In this document: positions 1 through 8,970 of the stretch, piece by piece
Numbering within the stretch: the stretch's first letter is position 1
Layout: the number at the start of each line of letters is the position of its first letter
NCBI GenBank assembly: GCA_017161705.1
Contig: JADFCW010000013.1
Location: forward strand, 1 to 43,118
Reading direction: 5' to 3'
DNA: 43,118 nt
DNA from: Candidatus Sumerlaeota bacterium
Lineage (GTDB): Bacteria > Sumerlaeota > Sumerlaeia > JADFCW01
Program-made: the position numbers and the translations under genes
Notes under the pieces: generated by a model
The model's input: the letters and a program-made list of their open reading frames with translations, nothing else
Databases searched by the model: none
What the model was told of the DNA's origin: nothing

Positions 1-1122
1 GACGGCGCCAACGGCATTCAGATTGTTGACGTCAGCGCCCCCTCGACGCCCACGGTCCGCGGGGTCTATGACACACCGGGCTGGACCTATCAAGTGGCTG
101 TTGCCGGTTCTATGGCGTATATTGCCGACGGCGCCGGCGGGCTTCAGATGGTTGAGGTCAGCGATCCGGCCTCGCCCCAGTTCCGCGGCGCGTACACCAC
201 ACCAAGCGAGGCGCGAGGGGTTGCGGTGGCAGGCAATTATGCATATATTGCCGACGGGAATTTGCATATCATCGATGTGACCAGCCCGTCGGCGCCGCAG
301 TTCCGCGGCGCCTATTTCACTCCGGGCGAGGCAAAAGCCGTCGCCGTCTCAGGCGGGCTGGCCTATGTGGCCGACGGGACCAGCGGCCTTCAGATTATTG
401 ATGTCAGCGACCCTCTGTCGCCGGTCTTTCGCGGAGCCTATGACACTCCGGGGGATACGCACGGTGTGTTTGTCGAAGGCATCATGGCGTATCTGGCCGA
501 TGGCGGGGTCGAGTGCGGACTGCGCATCCTCGAGGTCAGCATGCCCTCGCTTCCCCAGCCGAGGGCGTTTTATCCGACGCTCGACGAGGCCCGCGGTGTA
601 GCCGTTTCCGACGGCTTTGCGTATGTCGCTCTCGCACGGTGGGGCCTGCTCGTTCTCGACGTCCGAAACTCGTTGTCGCCGCAGCTGCTCGGACTGTACA
701 ACACACCGGACGAGGCGCAGGCCGTGGCTGTGTCCGAGGGGCTGGTCTATCTTGGCGACGGTCTCAGCGGGCTGTGGATTCTGCACTATACGGGCGGCAC
801 CGTCCCTGCCGCGCCTTCCAATCTCACCGCCGCCGCTCTCTCCATGAGCTCTATCGGGCTTCGCTGGCAGGACAACTCGCTCAACGAACTGACCTTTGAG
901 ATCGAGCGCCGTTTGGGAACCACCGGCCCATGGGCCCTGATCAAGAGCGCGCCGCGCAATGCGACTGCCTATGAAGACACCGGCTTGAGCTCCAATACTC
1001 TTTATTCCTACCGCATCCGCGCCAAAAACGGCGTCGGCTATTCAACGTATCCCAGCGCCGCCACCGCCCGCACGCTCAGCCGTCCCGCCGCCGCACGGTC
1101 GGACTGGATTTGGTATCGGTAG
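1..1122 (+). CDS. LVIVD-repeat beta-propeller protein with C-terminal fibronectin type III domain (5' partial)
   Basis: The reading frame is open from the first base of the window, so the N-terminus lies outside; the track's Met at 94 is internal. About six repeats of roughly 43 residues follow one another, each of the form 'AYIADG..GLQIIDVSDP.SP..RGAY.TP'. This is the LVIVD repeat pattern, which is known to form beta-propellers in exported bacterial proteins. After the last repeat (about nt 800) comes a fibronectin type III-like domain (starts 'PAAPSNLTAAALS', then 'LRWQDNS' and 'YSYRIRAKNG'). The protein stops shortly after that domain, with no recognisable sorting or anchor signal. The likely role is extracellular or cell-surface binding; no catalytic residues are visible. 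The family call is secure, the ligand is unknown. Confidence 0.85.
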   Translation, partial: DGANGIQIVDVSAPSTPTVRGVYDTPGWTYQVAVAGSMAYIADGAGGLQMVEVSDPASPQFRGAYTTPSEARGVAVAGNYAYIADGNLHIIDVTSPSAPQFRGAYFTPGEAKAVAVSGGLAYVADGTSGLQIIDVSDPLSPVFRGAYDTPGDTHGVFVEGIMAYLADGGVECGLRILEVSMPSLPQPRAFYPTLDEARGVAVSDGFAYVALARWGLLVLDVRNSLSPQLLGLYNTPDEAQAVAVSEGLVYLGDGLSGLWILHYTGGTVPAAPSNLTAAALSMSSIGLRWQDNSLNELTFEIERRLGTTGPWALIKSAPRNATAYEDTGLSSNTLYSYRIRAKNGVGYSTYPSAATARTLSRPAAARSDWIWYR

Positions 1123-1185
1123 TCCGCTCCAAGCGCGCACCGCCCGAAGGTGCCCCCGGAATTTCTGTACTTCCCGGTCAGACGC

Positions 1186-1650
1186 CTATTTGGGACCCTC
1201 GCCCCGTTTGAGAGATTCTAGAACGGCCGCATCCAGAAGGTCTTTCGGTCTTCCTGATGCCCGCTTATTTTGGATGAGGTCGTCGAGCGAGAGGATACGA
1301 ATAGGAAGTCCTTCGATCTCCACCTGGAGGGAGCGGATGTAGGCCTCCGCAAACCGCAACCCGGAGGCACCGGTCATGATGTCAATTCTTCGAGGGGCCA
1401 TTCCAATTTGAAATACCGTGTCATCCTGTTGAAAGTCGGTCTCGGTCAGATTGAGCAACGGTGCGCCAAAGCGTTGGATGGCCCGCAGAACGGCTTTTGC
1501 ATTTTCCGGTGAGGGCTCGACCCAAAGATCAATATCCATGGTCGCCCGGGGAAAGCCGTGGGCGGCCATAGCGTAGGCGCCGACGACAAGGAACCTAACC
1601 TTTTCGTCGAACAACGCTTGTAACATTTCTTTGTAGTCTTCGTTCAACAT
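1186..1650 (-). CDS. Minimal nucleotidyltransferase (DUF6036/AbiEii-like), candidate toxin of a two-gene module
   Basis: This is a 154-residue protein with the core of a polymerase-beta-type nucleotidyltransferase: 'VVGAYAMAAHGFPRATMDIDLWV' gives the helical Gly motif and the metal-binding DxD (DID), and 'RIDIMTG' supplies the third acidic residue. It resembles the stand-alone family annotated as DUF6036 or AbiEii/AbiGii-like nucleotidyltransferases. I chose the Met at 1650 because family members begin about 18 residues before the Gly motif. It overlaps the 3' end of the small upstream gene by 56 nt, which indicates co-expression. AbiEii proteins are known toxins that nucleotidylate tRNA or other acceptors; whether this shorter form is a toxin is inference from the gene arrangement. 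It could also be a housekeeping nucleotidyltransferase. Confidence 0.8.
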   Translation of the reverse strand: MLNEDYKEMLQALFDEKVRFLVVGAYAMAAHGFPRATMDIDLWVEPSPENAKAVLRAIQRFGAPLLNLTETDFQQDDTVFQIGMAPRRIDIMTGASGLRFAEAYIRSLQVEIEGLPIRILSLDDLIQNKRASGRPKDLLDAAVLESLKRGEGPK

Positions 1651-1786
1651 CGTGCCGTTTGCTCAACGAGGCAACCTCGCGCGTCAGCGGCCACACCAGC
1701 GCAATGCGTTCGGCAGGCGAGCCGGGAACAAAGTCATCGTTTGCTCTGCCGCCCAAGCGCTTGAGCGTTACGCGGGATTTGTTCAT
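1595..1786 (-). CDS. Small conserved-type protein upstream of nucleotidyltransferase, candidate antitoxin
   Basis: The C-terminal 63 residues of the 122-residue ORF read like a real small protein: 'DDFVPGSPAERIALVWPLTRE' followed by a basic 'DVERRLQRNVTSVVRRKG' tail. I recognise the PG[ST]PAER.ALVWPLTRE pattern from short proteins encoded directly before this type of nucleotidyltransferase in many environmental genomes. The start is set at the ATG at 1786 because upstream residues look like non-coding translation. The gene overlaps the nucleotidyltransferase by 56 nt. The charged helix-rich composition fits a small partner or antitoxin, but no DNA-binding fold can be assigned by eye. A palindrome lies 57 nt upstream. 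Confidence 0.65.
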   Translation of the reverse strand: MNKSRVTLKRLGGRANDDFVPGSPAERIALVWPLTREVASLSKRHDVERRLQRNVTSVVRRKG

Positions 1787-1842
1787 GGATTGTTTCTGTC
1801 GCATTTGTGTCGGTCTTCCGGCAGGCTTTTGGCCTCCAAACT

Positions 1843-1856
1843 TGTCATCCTTGACA
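1843..1856. promoter_or_regulatory. Palindrome upstream of the nucleotidyltransferase module
   Basis: TGTCA-TCCT-TGACA is a perfect 5-bp inverted repeat with a 4-nt centre, 57 nt before the start of the small gene on the minus strand. This is where an autoregulatory operator of a toxin-antitoxin module would be expected. A 5-bp repeat can occur by chance, so this is only a candidate. Confidence 0.25.
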
Positions 1857-2057
1857 GCATGAGAGTTAGCCGGATTGCCTGTCAATCCCGAATCTCGGCC
1901 ACGGCACGGTTGGGTCCTCCATTCCGGAATGCAGAATCCCACACTCCGTATTGCCGCACTCAAAGTCGCATGCGACGTTGCACCGGTGGATCCGGCGAAA
2001 TTGGGGCAAGGTCAAGAACAGGTGTGTTTAACTCCAAATCCTTGGGCGCAGAAGGAT

Positions 2058-2076
2058 TTGCCAACTGGCATGGCAA
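2058..2076. promoter_or_regulatory. clpB: Inverted repeat TTGCCA-N7-TGGCAA upstream of clpB
   Basis: The perfect 6-bp inverted repeat with a 7-nt spacer lies about 90 nt before the clpB start codon. Size and symmetry fit a dimeric repressor operator. It does not match the CIRCE, CtsR or HspR heat-shock operators known to me, so any link to clpB control is inference. Confidence 0.3.
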
Positions 2077-2166
2077 TTGATACCCCAGAGGTGAATGAAT
2101 CAATGCGACGGGCGGCGACATGTTCATGTGTTTCATTAGCCACCCGCCTGCGCAAGGTGAGAGAAA

Positions 2167-4782
2167 ATGGACATCAATCGGTTGACGCAAAAATCGCAAG
2201 AGGCCCTGCATGACGCCCAGACCAAGGCGCTTCGCTACGGGCACGTCGAGGTGGACGGAGAGCATCTTCTCCTGGCACTTGTCGAACAGCCGGAGGGGCT
2301 GATTCCGCGGCTATTGCAAAAAATGGATGTGCCCGTCGAGTCGTTCAAGTCGGCGATCGAGCGCGAGTTGGAATCGCGTCCGCGCGTTTCGGGACCTGGG
2401 GCCAAACCTGGCGAGGTTTATGTGACGCAGCGACTGAACCGCGTCTTCGTTGCCGCCGAGGACGAAGCCAGACGGCTGAAGGATGAGTATGTCTCGGTCG
2501 AGCACCTCGTGCTGGCAATGATTCAGGAAGGCGAAACGACGGCCGCCGGCCGCATCTTCCGCCAGTTCAACGTCACGCGCGACCGCTTCCTTCAGGCCTT
2601 AACGAGCGTTCGCGGCCATCAGCGCGTCCAAAGCGCCAACCCCGAGGCCACCTACGAAGCTCTCGAGCGATACGGCCGCGACTTGGTCGAGGAGGCGCAG
2701 CGCGGCAAACTCGACCCCGTGATCGGGCGCGATGCCGAAATTCGGCGTGTCATTCGCATTCTGTCGCGCCGCACCAAGAACAATCCAGTCCTGATCGGCG
2801 AGCCGGGCGTGGGCAAGACGGCGATAGTCGAGGGACTGGCTCATCGCATTGTGCGCGGCGACGTGCCCGAAGGCCTCAAGGACAAACGCGTGTTTGCACT
2901 CGACATGGGCGCTCTGGTCGCCGGAGCAAAATACCGCGGCGAGTTCGAGGAGCGTCTCAAGGCCGTCCTCCAGGAGATCAAGCAGAGCGAAGGCCGCATC
3001 CTGCTCTTCATTGACGAGTTGCACACCATCGTCGGGGCGGGCCGGGCCGAAGGCTCGATGGACGCCGGCAACATGCTCAAGCCCATGCTTGCGCGCGGCG
3101 AGTTGCATTGCATCGGCGCCACCACTCTCGACGAGTACCGGAAATACATCGAAAAGGACGCCGCGCTCGAACGCCGATTCCAGCCCGTTATGGTGGACCA
3201 GCCGACCGTCGAGGACACCATTTCGATCCTGCGCGGCCTGCGCGAACGGTTCGAGGTGCACCACGGCGTGCGGATTCAGGACAACGCGCTGGTGGCCGCC
3301 GCAACCCTTTCGCACCGATACATCAGCGACCGGTTTCTGCCCGACAAGGCCATTGACCTCGTGGACGAGGCCTGCGCCATGATCCGCACCGAGATTGACT
3401 CGATGCCCGCCGAACTCGACGAAGTGACCCGCCGCGTCACGCAGCTCGAAATCGAAGAAGCCGCGCTGAAAAAAGAGAAAGATAAATCCAGCCTCGAGCG
3501 TCTGGAGGCGCTCCGGAGGGAACTGGCCGACCTCAAAAACCGCGCCGACGCCATGCGCGCGCAGTGGGAAACCGAAAAGGCAGCCATCCATCGCGTCCAG
3601 CAATTGCGCAGCCAGATCGAGGCCGTGCGGCTGGAGATGGAAAAGGCCGAGCGGAACTACGACCTCAACCGCGCCGCCGAACTGAAATACGGCAAACTGC
3701 TCGAACTCGAACGCCAACTGCAGACCGAAGAGCAGCGGCTCAATGAACAGCTGAACGGCACACGGCTGCTTCGCGAAGAAGTGACCGAAGAAGAAATCGC
3801 CGACATCATCTCGCGCTGGACGGGTATTCCTCTAACGCGGCTGCTCGAAGGCGAGCGGGAGAAGCTGCTCCGCCTCGACGAAGTGCTCCATCGCCGCGTC
3901 GTCGGCCAGGACGAAGCCGTGCAGCTGGTGGCCGACGCGGTGATCCGCGCCCGGTCGGGCATCAAGGACCCGCGCCGGCCCATCGGCTCGTTCATCTTCC
4001 TCGGCCCGACGGGCGTGGGCAAAACCGAATTGGCCAAAACGCTGGCCGAGGCGCTCTTCGACAGCGAAGAGAACATCGTTCGCATTGACATGAGCGAGTA
4101 TATGGAAAAGCACACGGTGTCGCGGCTGGTGGGTGCACCGCCCGGCTACGTCGGCTACGAAGAGGGCGGACAACTCACTGAGGCTGTCCGCCGCAAACCC
4201 TATTCGGTCGTGTTGTTCGACGAAATCGAAAAGGCCCACCACGACGTGTTCAATGTGCTGCTCCAAATCCTCGACGACGGCCGGTTGACCGACGCGCAGG
4301 GCCGCACGGTGGATTTCAAAAATACCGTTATCATCATGACCTCGAACATCGGCTCGCACCACCTGACCGAAGGCATCACCGAGAGCGGCGAGATCGAGGA
4401 AGCAGTGCGCGAGCGGGTGATGCGCGAACTGCGCCAGCACTTCCGCCCCGAATTTCTCAACCGCGTGGATGATATTGTTCTGTTCAAGCCGCTGCGGCTG
4501 GCTGAAATTGAAAAGATCGTGGACTTGCAGATGGAGCAACTGCGGCGGCGCCTGGCCGATCGCCGGATCACGCTCGACATCACCGAGCCGGCGCGGCAGT
4601 TCATCGCGCGCGAGGGCTACGATCCCGTCTATGGCGCGCGGCCGCTCAAACGCTTCCTGCAGCGCGAACTCGAAACGCGCATCGGACGGGCGCTCGTGGC
4701 CGGCGAAATCCCCGATGGAGCCGTACTCCGCGTGGAACTGGATAAAGGCGCACTGGCGGTCAGGCACGCCGATCATCGGTAA
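2167..4782 (+). CDS. clpB: ATP-dependent disaggregase ClpB (Hsp100)
   Basis: The 871-residue protein is full length for ClpB and resolubilises aggregated proteins together with DnaK in the cytoplasm. The N-terminal Clp repeat domain ('[20 protein letters not shown]') occupies about residues 1-150. The first AAA+ module has Walker A GEPGVGKT at 211-218 and Walker B '[10 protein letters not shown]'. A long coiled-coil M domain rich in Glu, Arg and Leu spans about 400-530 and separates ClpB from ClpA and ClpC. The second module has Walker A GPTGVGKT at 613-620 and Walker B '[11 protein letters not shown]', followed by the C-terminal D2-small domain '[20 protein letters not shown]'. Heat-shock control would be expected, but I could not find a known heat-shock operator or promoter upstream. 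Confidence 0.98.
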   Translation: MDINRLTQKSQEALHDAQTKALRYGHVEVDGEHLLLALVEQPEGLIPRLLQKMDVPVESFKSAIERELESRPRVSGPGAKPGEVYVTQRLNRVFVAAEDEARRLKDEYVSVEHLVLAMIQEGETTAAGRIFRQFNVTRDRFLQALTSVRGHQRVQSANPEATYEALERYGRDLVEEAQRGKLDPVIGRDAEIRRVIRILSRRTKNNPVLIGEPGVGKTAIVEGLAHRIVRGDVPEGLKDKRVFALDMGALVAGAKYRGEFEERLKAVLQEIKQSEGRILLFIDELHTIVGAGRAEGSMDAGNMLKPMLARGELHCIGATTLDEYRKYIEKDAALERRFQPVMVDQPTVEDTISILRGLRERFEVHHGVRIQDNALVAAATLSHRYISDRFLPDKAIDLVDEACAMIRTEIDSMPAELDEVTRRVTQLEIEEAALKKEKDKSSLERLEALRRELADLKNRADAMRAQWETEKAAIHRVQQLRSQIEAVRLEMEKAERNYDLNRAAELKYGKLLELERQLQTEEQRLNEQLNGTRLLREEVTEEEIADIISRWTGIPLTRLLEGEREKLLRLDEVLHRRVVGQDEAVQLVADAVIRARSGIKDPRRPIGSFIFLGPTGVGKTELAKTLAEALFDSEENIVRIDMSEYMEKHTVSRLVGAPPGYVGYEEGGQLTEAVRRKPYSVVLFDEIEKAHHDVFNVLLQILDDGRLTDAQGRTVDFKNTVIIMTSNIGSHHLTEGITESGEIEEAVRERVMRELRQHFRPEFLNRVDDIVLFKPLRLAEIEKIVDLQMEQLRRRLADRRITLDITEPARQFIAREGYDPVYGARPLKRFLQRELETRIGRALVAGEIPDGAVLRVELDKGALAVRHADHR

Positions 4783-5211
4783 TCTGCTTTGCCGCTCTTC
4801 CCCCGTATCTGTCGAAGTGTATCGCATTTGAGCGCAGCCCGTCCTCTCCATTCGGATGGCTTGAACTGGAATCCAACCTTCAGGTCATGTTGGCAAGTTC
4901 TCCCTGGAGGCCGGGCTTCCAGATGCAGACGACCAGGATTCCGCTATAGAGCGAACGATGCTATTCTGATGAGCGGGGATAGCACCCCAAATCGCTCAAA
5001 CTGTATTGGGTTCACACATTCGCGAGAACTCCGCGAGGGTTGAAATGCATATACGGCGCGGCGAAGCGGGAACATCGGAAAGTCTCCATTAAAAGACATT
5101 TGATCCCTGCGAGCTCACCTAAACCTCGGAATCACCGGCAGTGTGCTTGACAAGACCGGTGGCGGGCGATGAAACTCCCGCCTATTGATTTTAGGAGATA
5201 CCTGTCGGGTT
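4783..5211. other. Intergenic region clpB-argS
   Basis: The 429-base spacer contains no convincing gene; the 84-residue ORF at 4789 has no recognisable features. No terminator hairpin with a T-run follows clpB. The only signal seen is the candidate argS promoter near the 3' end. Confidence 0.5.
5147..5175 (+). promoter_or_regulatory. argS: Candidate sigma-70-type promoter for argS
   Basis: A perfect -35 TTGACA (5147-5152) is followed after 17 nt by TGAAAC (5170-5175), a weak -10 matching 3 of 6 bases. Transcription would start near 5182, before the Shine-Dalgarno-like TAGGAGAT (5192-5199) and the ATG at 5212. The -35 and spacing support it, the -10 is poor. Confidence 0.4.
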
Positions 5212-6915
5212 ATGAAAACGCAAATTGCCGAACTGATTCAACAAGCTGCTGTCGCCTATCTGCAAAGTCTCGGTCTCGCCCCGCCCGAATCGTTGGACTG
5301 CGCCGTTCAGTTGCCGAAGAATCCAGCCCACGGGGATTTCACCACGCAGGCCGCTTTTGCTCTGGCCAGGCGCCTCGAGCGCCCGCCGATGGAAATCGCC
5401 CGCGGCCTCGCCGCCCACTGGCCGCCCAGCGATCTGGTCGCTTCGGTCGAAGCGGCCCCGCCCGGTTTTCTCAACATCCGGCTGCGAGCCGGCGGCATGG
5501 CCGACGCCCTGCGGGCTGTTTTGTCGCAAGGCGCCCACTACGGTCGCAGCCGCATGGGAGAAGGCAAGACTGCACAGGTCGAGTTCCTTAGCGCCAATCC
5601 CACCGGCCCGCTTCACATCGGCCATGCGCGCAATGCGATTGCGGGCGACACGCTGGCGCGGATTCTTGCCGCCGCCGGGTACGCGGTCACGCGCGAATAC
5701 TACTTCAACGACGCCGGCAATCAGATGCGCAATCTCGGCGAGTCGCTGCGCGTCCGCTATCTGCAGGCGCTGGGCCGCGATGCCCAGCTGCCTGAAGACG
5801 GCTACTACGGCAATTATCTGGTGGACATTGCCCAGCGGCTTTGCAGCGAACGCGGCGACTCGCTGGCCGACAGCACGGACGTGGATTTCTTCACTGCCTA
5901 CGCCGTCAAACACATCCTTGCGCTTATCGAGGAGGACTTGCGCGCGCTCGACATCCGCTTTGACGTCTGGACGACCGAGACCTCGATGTATCGCGAAGGC
6001 CGCGTCGAATCGGTTCTCCGCCGTCTGCGCGAGCGCGGTTTTGTCTATGACCGCGACGGCGCGGTGTGGCTTCGCTCGACCGCCTTCGGCGACGAAAAGG
6101 ACCGCGTTCTCATCAAGAGCGACGGCTCGATGACCTATCTCGTTCCCGACATTGCCTATCACGATCAGAAACTGGAGCGCGGATTCGATCTTATTGTGGA
6201 CCTGTTCGGCTCGGATCACCACGGCTATGTGCCGCGGTTGCGCGGGGCCATCGAGGCCTTGGGGCACGACGCCTCGCGGGTGCGCTGGCGGCTCTATCAG
6301 ATGGTAACGCTGCTGCGTTCGGGCGTGCAGACGAAGCTGTCCAAGCGCGCCGGGGAAATCGTGACCATCCAGCAAATGATTGCCGAACTGGGCCGCGATG
6401 TCGTGCGGTTCTTCTTTCTTATGCGCGAACTCGACAGCCATCTGGTGTTCGACTGGGACCTTGCGCTCAAGGCCGACTGGACGGAAAATCCCGTATATTA
6501 CATTCAGTATGCGCACGCGCGGATTTGTTCGATCTTCGAGAAGGCTGCCCGCCTGGGCTTTCGCTGGGAAGGCCTCGAGGCCAGTCCGCTCGAGCGCTTG
6601 ACGCTGCCCGAAGAACAGGCACTGATCAAAGAGTTGACGCGGTTTGGCGACGTGGTCGAGAGGGCGGCGCGCGATCTCGAACCGCACGGCATTACGCTGT
6701 ATTTGCGCGAACTGGCGGCGACGTTTCACAACTACTTCACGCGCGGCACGCGTGACCCTGACAGCCGCGTCATCCAACCCGACGATCCGGGCCTCATGCA
6801 GGCGCGCATGGCTCTGATTGCAGCCGTTCGGATTGTGCTGCGCAACGGCTTTGCGCTTCTGGGCATCAGCGCGCCGGAAAAAATGGAACGACAAGCCGCT
6901 GCACCCGAAGGTTGA
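5212..6915 (+). CDS. argS: Arginyl-tRNA synthetase
   Basis: This class I aminoacyl-tRNA synthetase charges tRNA-Arg with arginine. The translation has the N-terminal Arg-tRNA-synthetase additional domain with 'LPKNPAHGDFTTQAAFALA', the catalytic 'SANPTGPLHIGHARNA' with HIGH at residues 135-138, and a KMSKS-like 'KLSKR' at 375-379. The C-terminal DALR anticodon-binding domain includes 'YIQYAHARICSIF'. The length, 567 residues, is typical. The track starts at TTG 5185, but the ATG at 5212 begins the usual 'MKTQIAELIQQA' helix and is downstream of a TAGGAGAT ribosome-binding site, although the gap of about 13 nt is slightly long. The HAD hydrolase follows 33 nt later. Confidence 0.97.
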   Translation: MKTQIAELIQQAAVAYLQSLGLAPPESLDCAVQLPKNPAHGDFTTQAAFALARRLERPPMEIARGLAAHWPPSDLVASVEAAPPGFLNIRLRAGGMADALRAVLSQGAHYGRSRMGEGKTAQVEFLSANPTGPLHIGHARNAIAGDTLARILAAAGYAVTREYYFNDAGNQMRNLGESLRVRYLQALGRDAQLPEDGYYGNYLVDIAQRLCSERGDSLADSTDVDFFTAYAVKHILALIEEDLRALDIRFDVWTTETSMYREGRVESVLRRLRERGFVYDRDGAVWLRSTAFGDEKDRVLIKSDGSMTYLVPDIAYHDQKLERGFDLIVDLFGSDHHGYVPRLRGAIEALGHDASRVRWRLYQMVTLLRSGVQTKLSKRAGEIVTIQQMIAELGRDVVRFFFLMRELDSHLVFDWDLALKADWTENPVYYIQYAHARICSIFEKAARLGFRWEGLEASPLERLTLPEEQALIKELTRFGDVVERAARDLEPHGITLYLRELAATFHNYFTRGTRDPDSRVIQPDDPGLMQARMALIAAVRIVLRNGFALLGISAPEKMERQAAAPEG

Positions 6916-6948
6916 GGGAAAAATAGACGTCCACTGGCATACGCACCG

Positions 6949-7635
6949 ATGATCAAAGCCGTCTTTTTCGATTACGACAACACGCTCTATGACTTCGAGC
7001 GCGTACGGCGTTACGGCCTCGCCCTCGCGCTTCAGCATCTCTATGAGCGCCTGCCCGACACCCGCGGCCGGCTCTCGATCGAGCGCCTGGCCCAACTGCG
7101 CGAGGATGTCGCCGCGGAAACCGACAATCCCGACGCCCGCCTGACCGAAATCCGCACCGAGAGTTTCCGCCGCGCCCTCGCCCTCTGCGGCTACGGCCCC
7201 GACCTGGCTCCCGAACTCGCGCGCATCTATTCGGAAGGCCGCTGGAAAATCGCCCGCCCCTACGAAGGCGCGCTGACCGCGCTGCGCCGGCTCCACGGCC
7301 GCTATGTGCTCGGGGTTATCTCGAACGGCAACACCCCTCACGACATTTTGGACCTGCATGACTACTTCGACTATTGGATTTTCGCCGACGAGGTGGGCGT
7401 TGCCAAACCCGACCCGCGCATTTTCCAACTGGCCATGGAGCGTGTTCCATGCGGCCCCCGCGAGTTTCTTTTTGTCGGCGATTCCGTCGAGTATGATGTG
7501 GCGGGTGCGGTCAACGCCGGGGTTCGTTCGGTGTGGCTGAATTCCCAGGGCAAGCCGTATCCGGACGGCGCGGCGCGGCCGGATTTTGAGATTGCCGACC
7601 TGGCCGAGTTGGTCGAGATTGTGGAGAGACTGTGA
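6949..7635 (+). CDS. HAD-superfamily hydrolase (YjjG/haloacid-dehalogenase-like phosphatase)
   Basis: The 228-residue protein has the four HAD motifs in order: 'FFDYDNTLYD' with nucleophile Asp8 and Asp10, 'VISNGN' as motif II, a conserved Lys in 'VAKPDPRIF' as motif III, and 'FVGDSVEYDVAGA' as motif IV. A helical cap lies between motifs I and II, as in subfamily I HAD phosphatases acting on small phosphorylated metabolites such as nucleotides or sugars. It lies 33 nt after argS on the same strand and may be cotranscribed. No clear ribosome-binding site is seen before the ATG. The substrate cannot be predicted from sequence. Confidence 0.9.
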   Translation: MIKAVFFDYDNTLYDFERVRRYGLALALQHLYERLPDTRGRLSIERLAQLREDVAAETDNPDARLTEIRTESFRRALALCGYGPDLAPELARIYSEGRWKIARPYEGALTALRRLHGRYVLGVISNGNTPHDILDLHDYFDYWIFADEVGVAKPDPRIFQLAMERVPCGPREFLFVGDSVEYDVAGAVNAGVRSVWLNSQGKPYPDGAARPDFEIADLAELVEIVERL

Positions 7636-7672
7636 GCCGGTTCGCCCACATCCCCGGAGCGACGCCTCTCGT

Positions 7673-8512
7673 TCAGGAAAAATTCAAATCGCGCCGGAGA
7701 AAAATCCAATAACTGCCCGCCAGAAAAATCGCCATGCTCACGAGCGCCAGAGTCAGTCCCCAGCCCAACTCCGACGCCCACCAGCCGCCGGGCAGCCATT
7801 GATAATCGAAACCGCAAGCCGCCTGATCGGCAATTTTCAGCGCCGTGTCCCGATACGACGTGAAGACGTAGTCCGACAGTTCCCATTCGCCCCAGCGGAT
7901 GAGGTACTTCACCGGCTCGATGGCGATTACAAGGCCGACGCCCAGGCCGAGCGCGGTGGTCAGCGACTTGGCTGCCGTCGAAACAAAAACAGCGTAGCTC
8001 ACAATGGCGAACAGCGGGATGAGACTGAGCAACAAGGCCCAGAGCGAAACGCCCAGAATGCGCGGCAGCGGATAAATCACCGTGCCGTCATCCACAATCG
8101 GGCCCAGCTGGAGTTGGCTATGGGCCAGGGGGACAATCACTGCGAGGAACAGAAGGACGAGCAAGAGGACGTAGCCGAAGGCGAAGACAATTTTGGCGGT
8201 CAGGAACGTGCCGCGCCGAATCGGCCGCGTCAGAATGTTGCGATACGTGCCGCCCGCAGTCTCGCCGGCAACGAGAATCGAGCCGAAAATGACGCCGAAA
8301 AACGGAATGACGGAAGTCACGGCCGAGATCAAGCCCTTGAGAATGATGTCAAAGGCGTTAGTCTCTCCGCGGGGGCCGGCTATTTGCTGAACCCCTTTCG
8401 GCCAGAAAAAGGCCAAAAGCATGACGGCAATCATACCGAGATAGGGAAATTTTTGCCGGCTGTATTTCGAGAACTCGTTGTGAAGTGCGGCCCAGAATCC
8501 GTGCATGCGCAT
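7673..8512 (-). CDS. ABC-2 family transporter permease without an adjacent ATPase
   Basis: From the Met at 8512 the product has 279 residues and begins 'MRMHGFWAALHNEFSKYSRQK', a cytoplasmic amphipathic start followed by about six hydrophobic segments, for example 'YLGMIAVMLLAFFW', 'VTSVIPFFGVIFGSILVAGE' and 'FAFGYVLLLVLLFLAVIVPL'. The 'GETAGGTYRNILTRPIRRGTFLTAK' region is typical of ABC-2 permeases. The track extends 14 residues further upstream, but those read like intergenic sequence. Such permeases normally sit beside an ATP-binding subunit; here the HAD gene converges on one side and a repeat-filled spacer lies on the other, so the ATPase must be encoded elsewhere. Substrate unknown. Confidence 0.8.
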   Translation of the reverse strand: MRMHGFWAALHNEFSKYSRQKFPYLGMIAVMLLAFFWPKGVQQIAGPRGETNAFDIILKGLISAVTSVIPFFGVIFGSILVAGETAGGTYRNILTRPIRRGTFLTAKIVFAFGYVLLLVLLFLAVIVPLAHSQLQLGPIVDDGTVIYPLPRILGVSLWALLLSLIPLFAIVSYAVFVSTAAKSLTTALGLGVGLVIAIEPVKYLIRWGEWELSDYVFTSYRDTALKIADQAACGFDYQWLPGGWWASELGWGLTLALVSMAIFLAGSYWIFLRRDLNFS

Positions 8513-8610
8513 TACCCATCTGCGAGATGAACGGCGGGAAAACCCCGCCGGCAACAGAGCGAATCGTCAGCGGCCGGAACCGACTTGTCAAGGCGCAGAC
8601 AATCTTTCGC

Positions 8611-8875
8611 CATGGTTATGGCCGCAGGCCGCGTCCGGTGCGTCGAAACTTGTCGGGCAAAAGCAGCATGGCTGCCGCAGTCCAAAGCGAAAGCATTCCG
8701 CTTTGCCGGATCAGGGCAAAACTTTTGGAGTGCGGCAGCCATGCTGCCGCTTTTGCTGTAACGGTTCATCGCAAGACAACCGACCGCCCTCTCTTTTTCG
8801 GCCGCCTTAGAATGTTCCATCTTGAGATCCAGCCGTTTAGCGAAGATCTTTTTTGTTGCGGCAGGCGGCCACGTT
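8611..8875 (+). repeat. Dispersed REP-like palindromic element, copy A
   Basis: This is one of three related elements in the window. Two hairpin arms face each other: 'GCAGCATGGCTGCCGC' followed by AGTCCAAAG, and after about 40 nt CTTTTGGAGT followed by GCGGCAGCCATGCTGCCGC. Each intact arm folds alone (GCGGCAGC/GCTGCCGC, 8-bp stem, 3-nt loop), and the arms are also reverse complements. Copy A has lost three bases of its first arm. Flanking blocks shared with copy B include GAAACTTGTCGGG and GGTTCATCGCAAGAC (copy B has GGCTCATCGCAAGAC). The ORFs read through it (for example 8485-8913) are products of the repeat, not genes. It lies between divergent genes. Confidence 0.85.
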
Positions 8876-8970
8876 CGTTTGTCGGATTCATCCCTACTTC
8901 GTGGGGATTATGAATACTAGCGGACGTGAAAGCCGCTCAGGGAATTGGAAGGAATAGCGCAAACTAAAGT

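Larger units (their letters stand above)
1787..2166. other. Intergenic region between the nucleotidyltransferase module and clpB
   Basis: These 380 bases separate divergent genes. Besides the TGTCA/TGACA palindrome, they hold an inverted repeat TTGCCA-N7-TGGCAA (2058-2076) and ACATG-TT-CATGT (2118-2129), both within about 110 nt of the clpB start. I see no CIRCE element (TTAGCACTC-N9-GAGTGCTAA), no HAIR box and no convincing -35/-10 pair. Short ORFs in the track here have no recognisable content. Confidence 0.5.

Noticed and set aside
2058-2092. Possible sigma-54 promoter (TGGCATGGCAATTGAT) before clpB
   Set aside because: The GG-N10-GC spacing required for the -24/-12 elements is not met.
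5191-7428. 745-residue minus-strand ORF across argS and the HAD gene
   Set aside because: It spans two recognised plus-strand genes and shows no domain; an antisense shadow.
8485-8913. Short ORFs reading 'ECGSHAAAF'-like peptides in the repeat
   Set aside because: The same peptides recur at 26359 and 41351-41686 because they translate the dispersed hairpin repeat.
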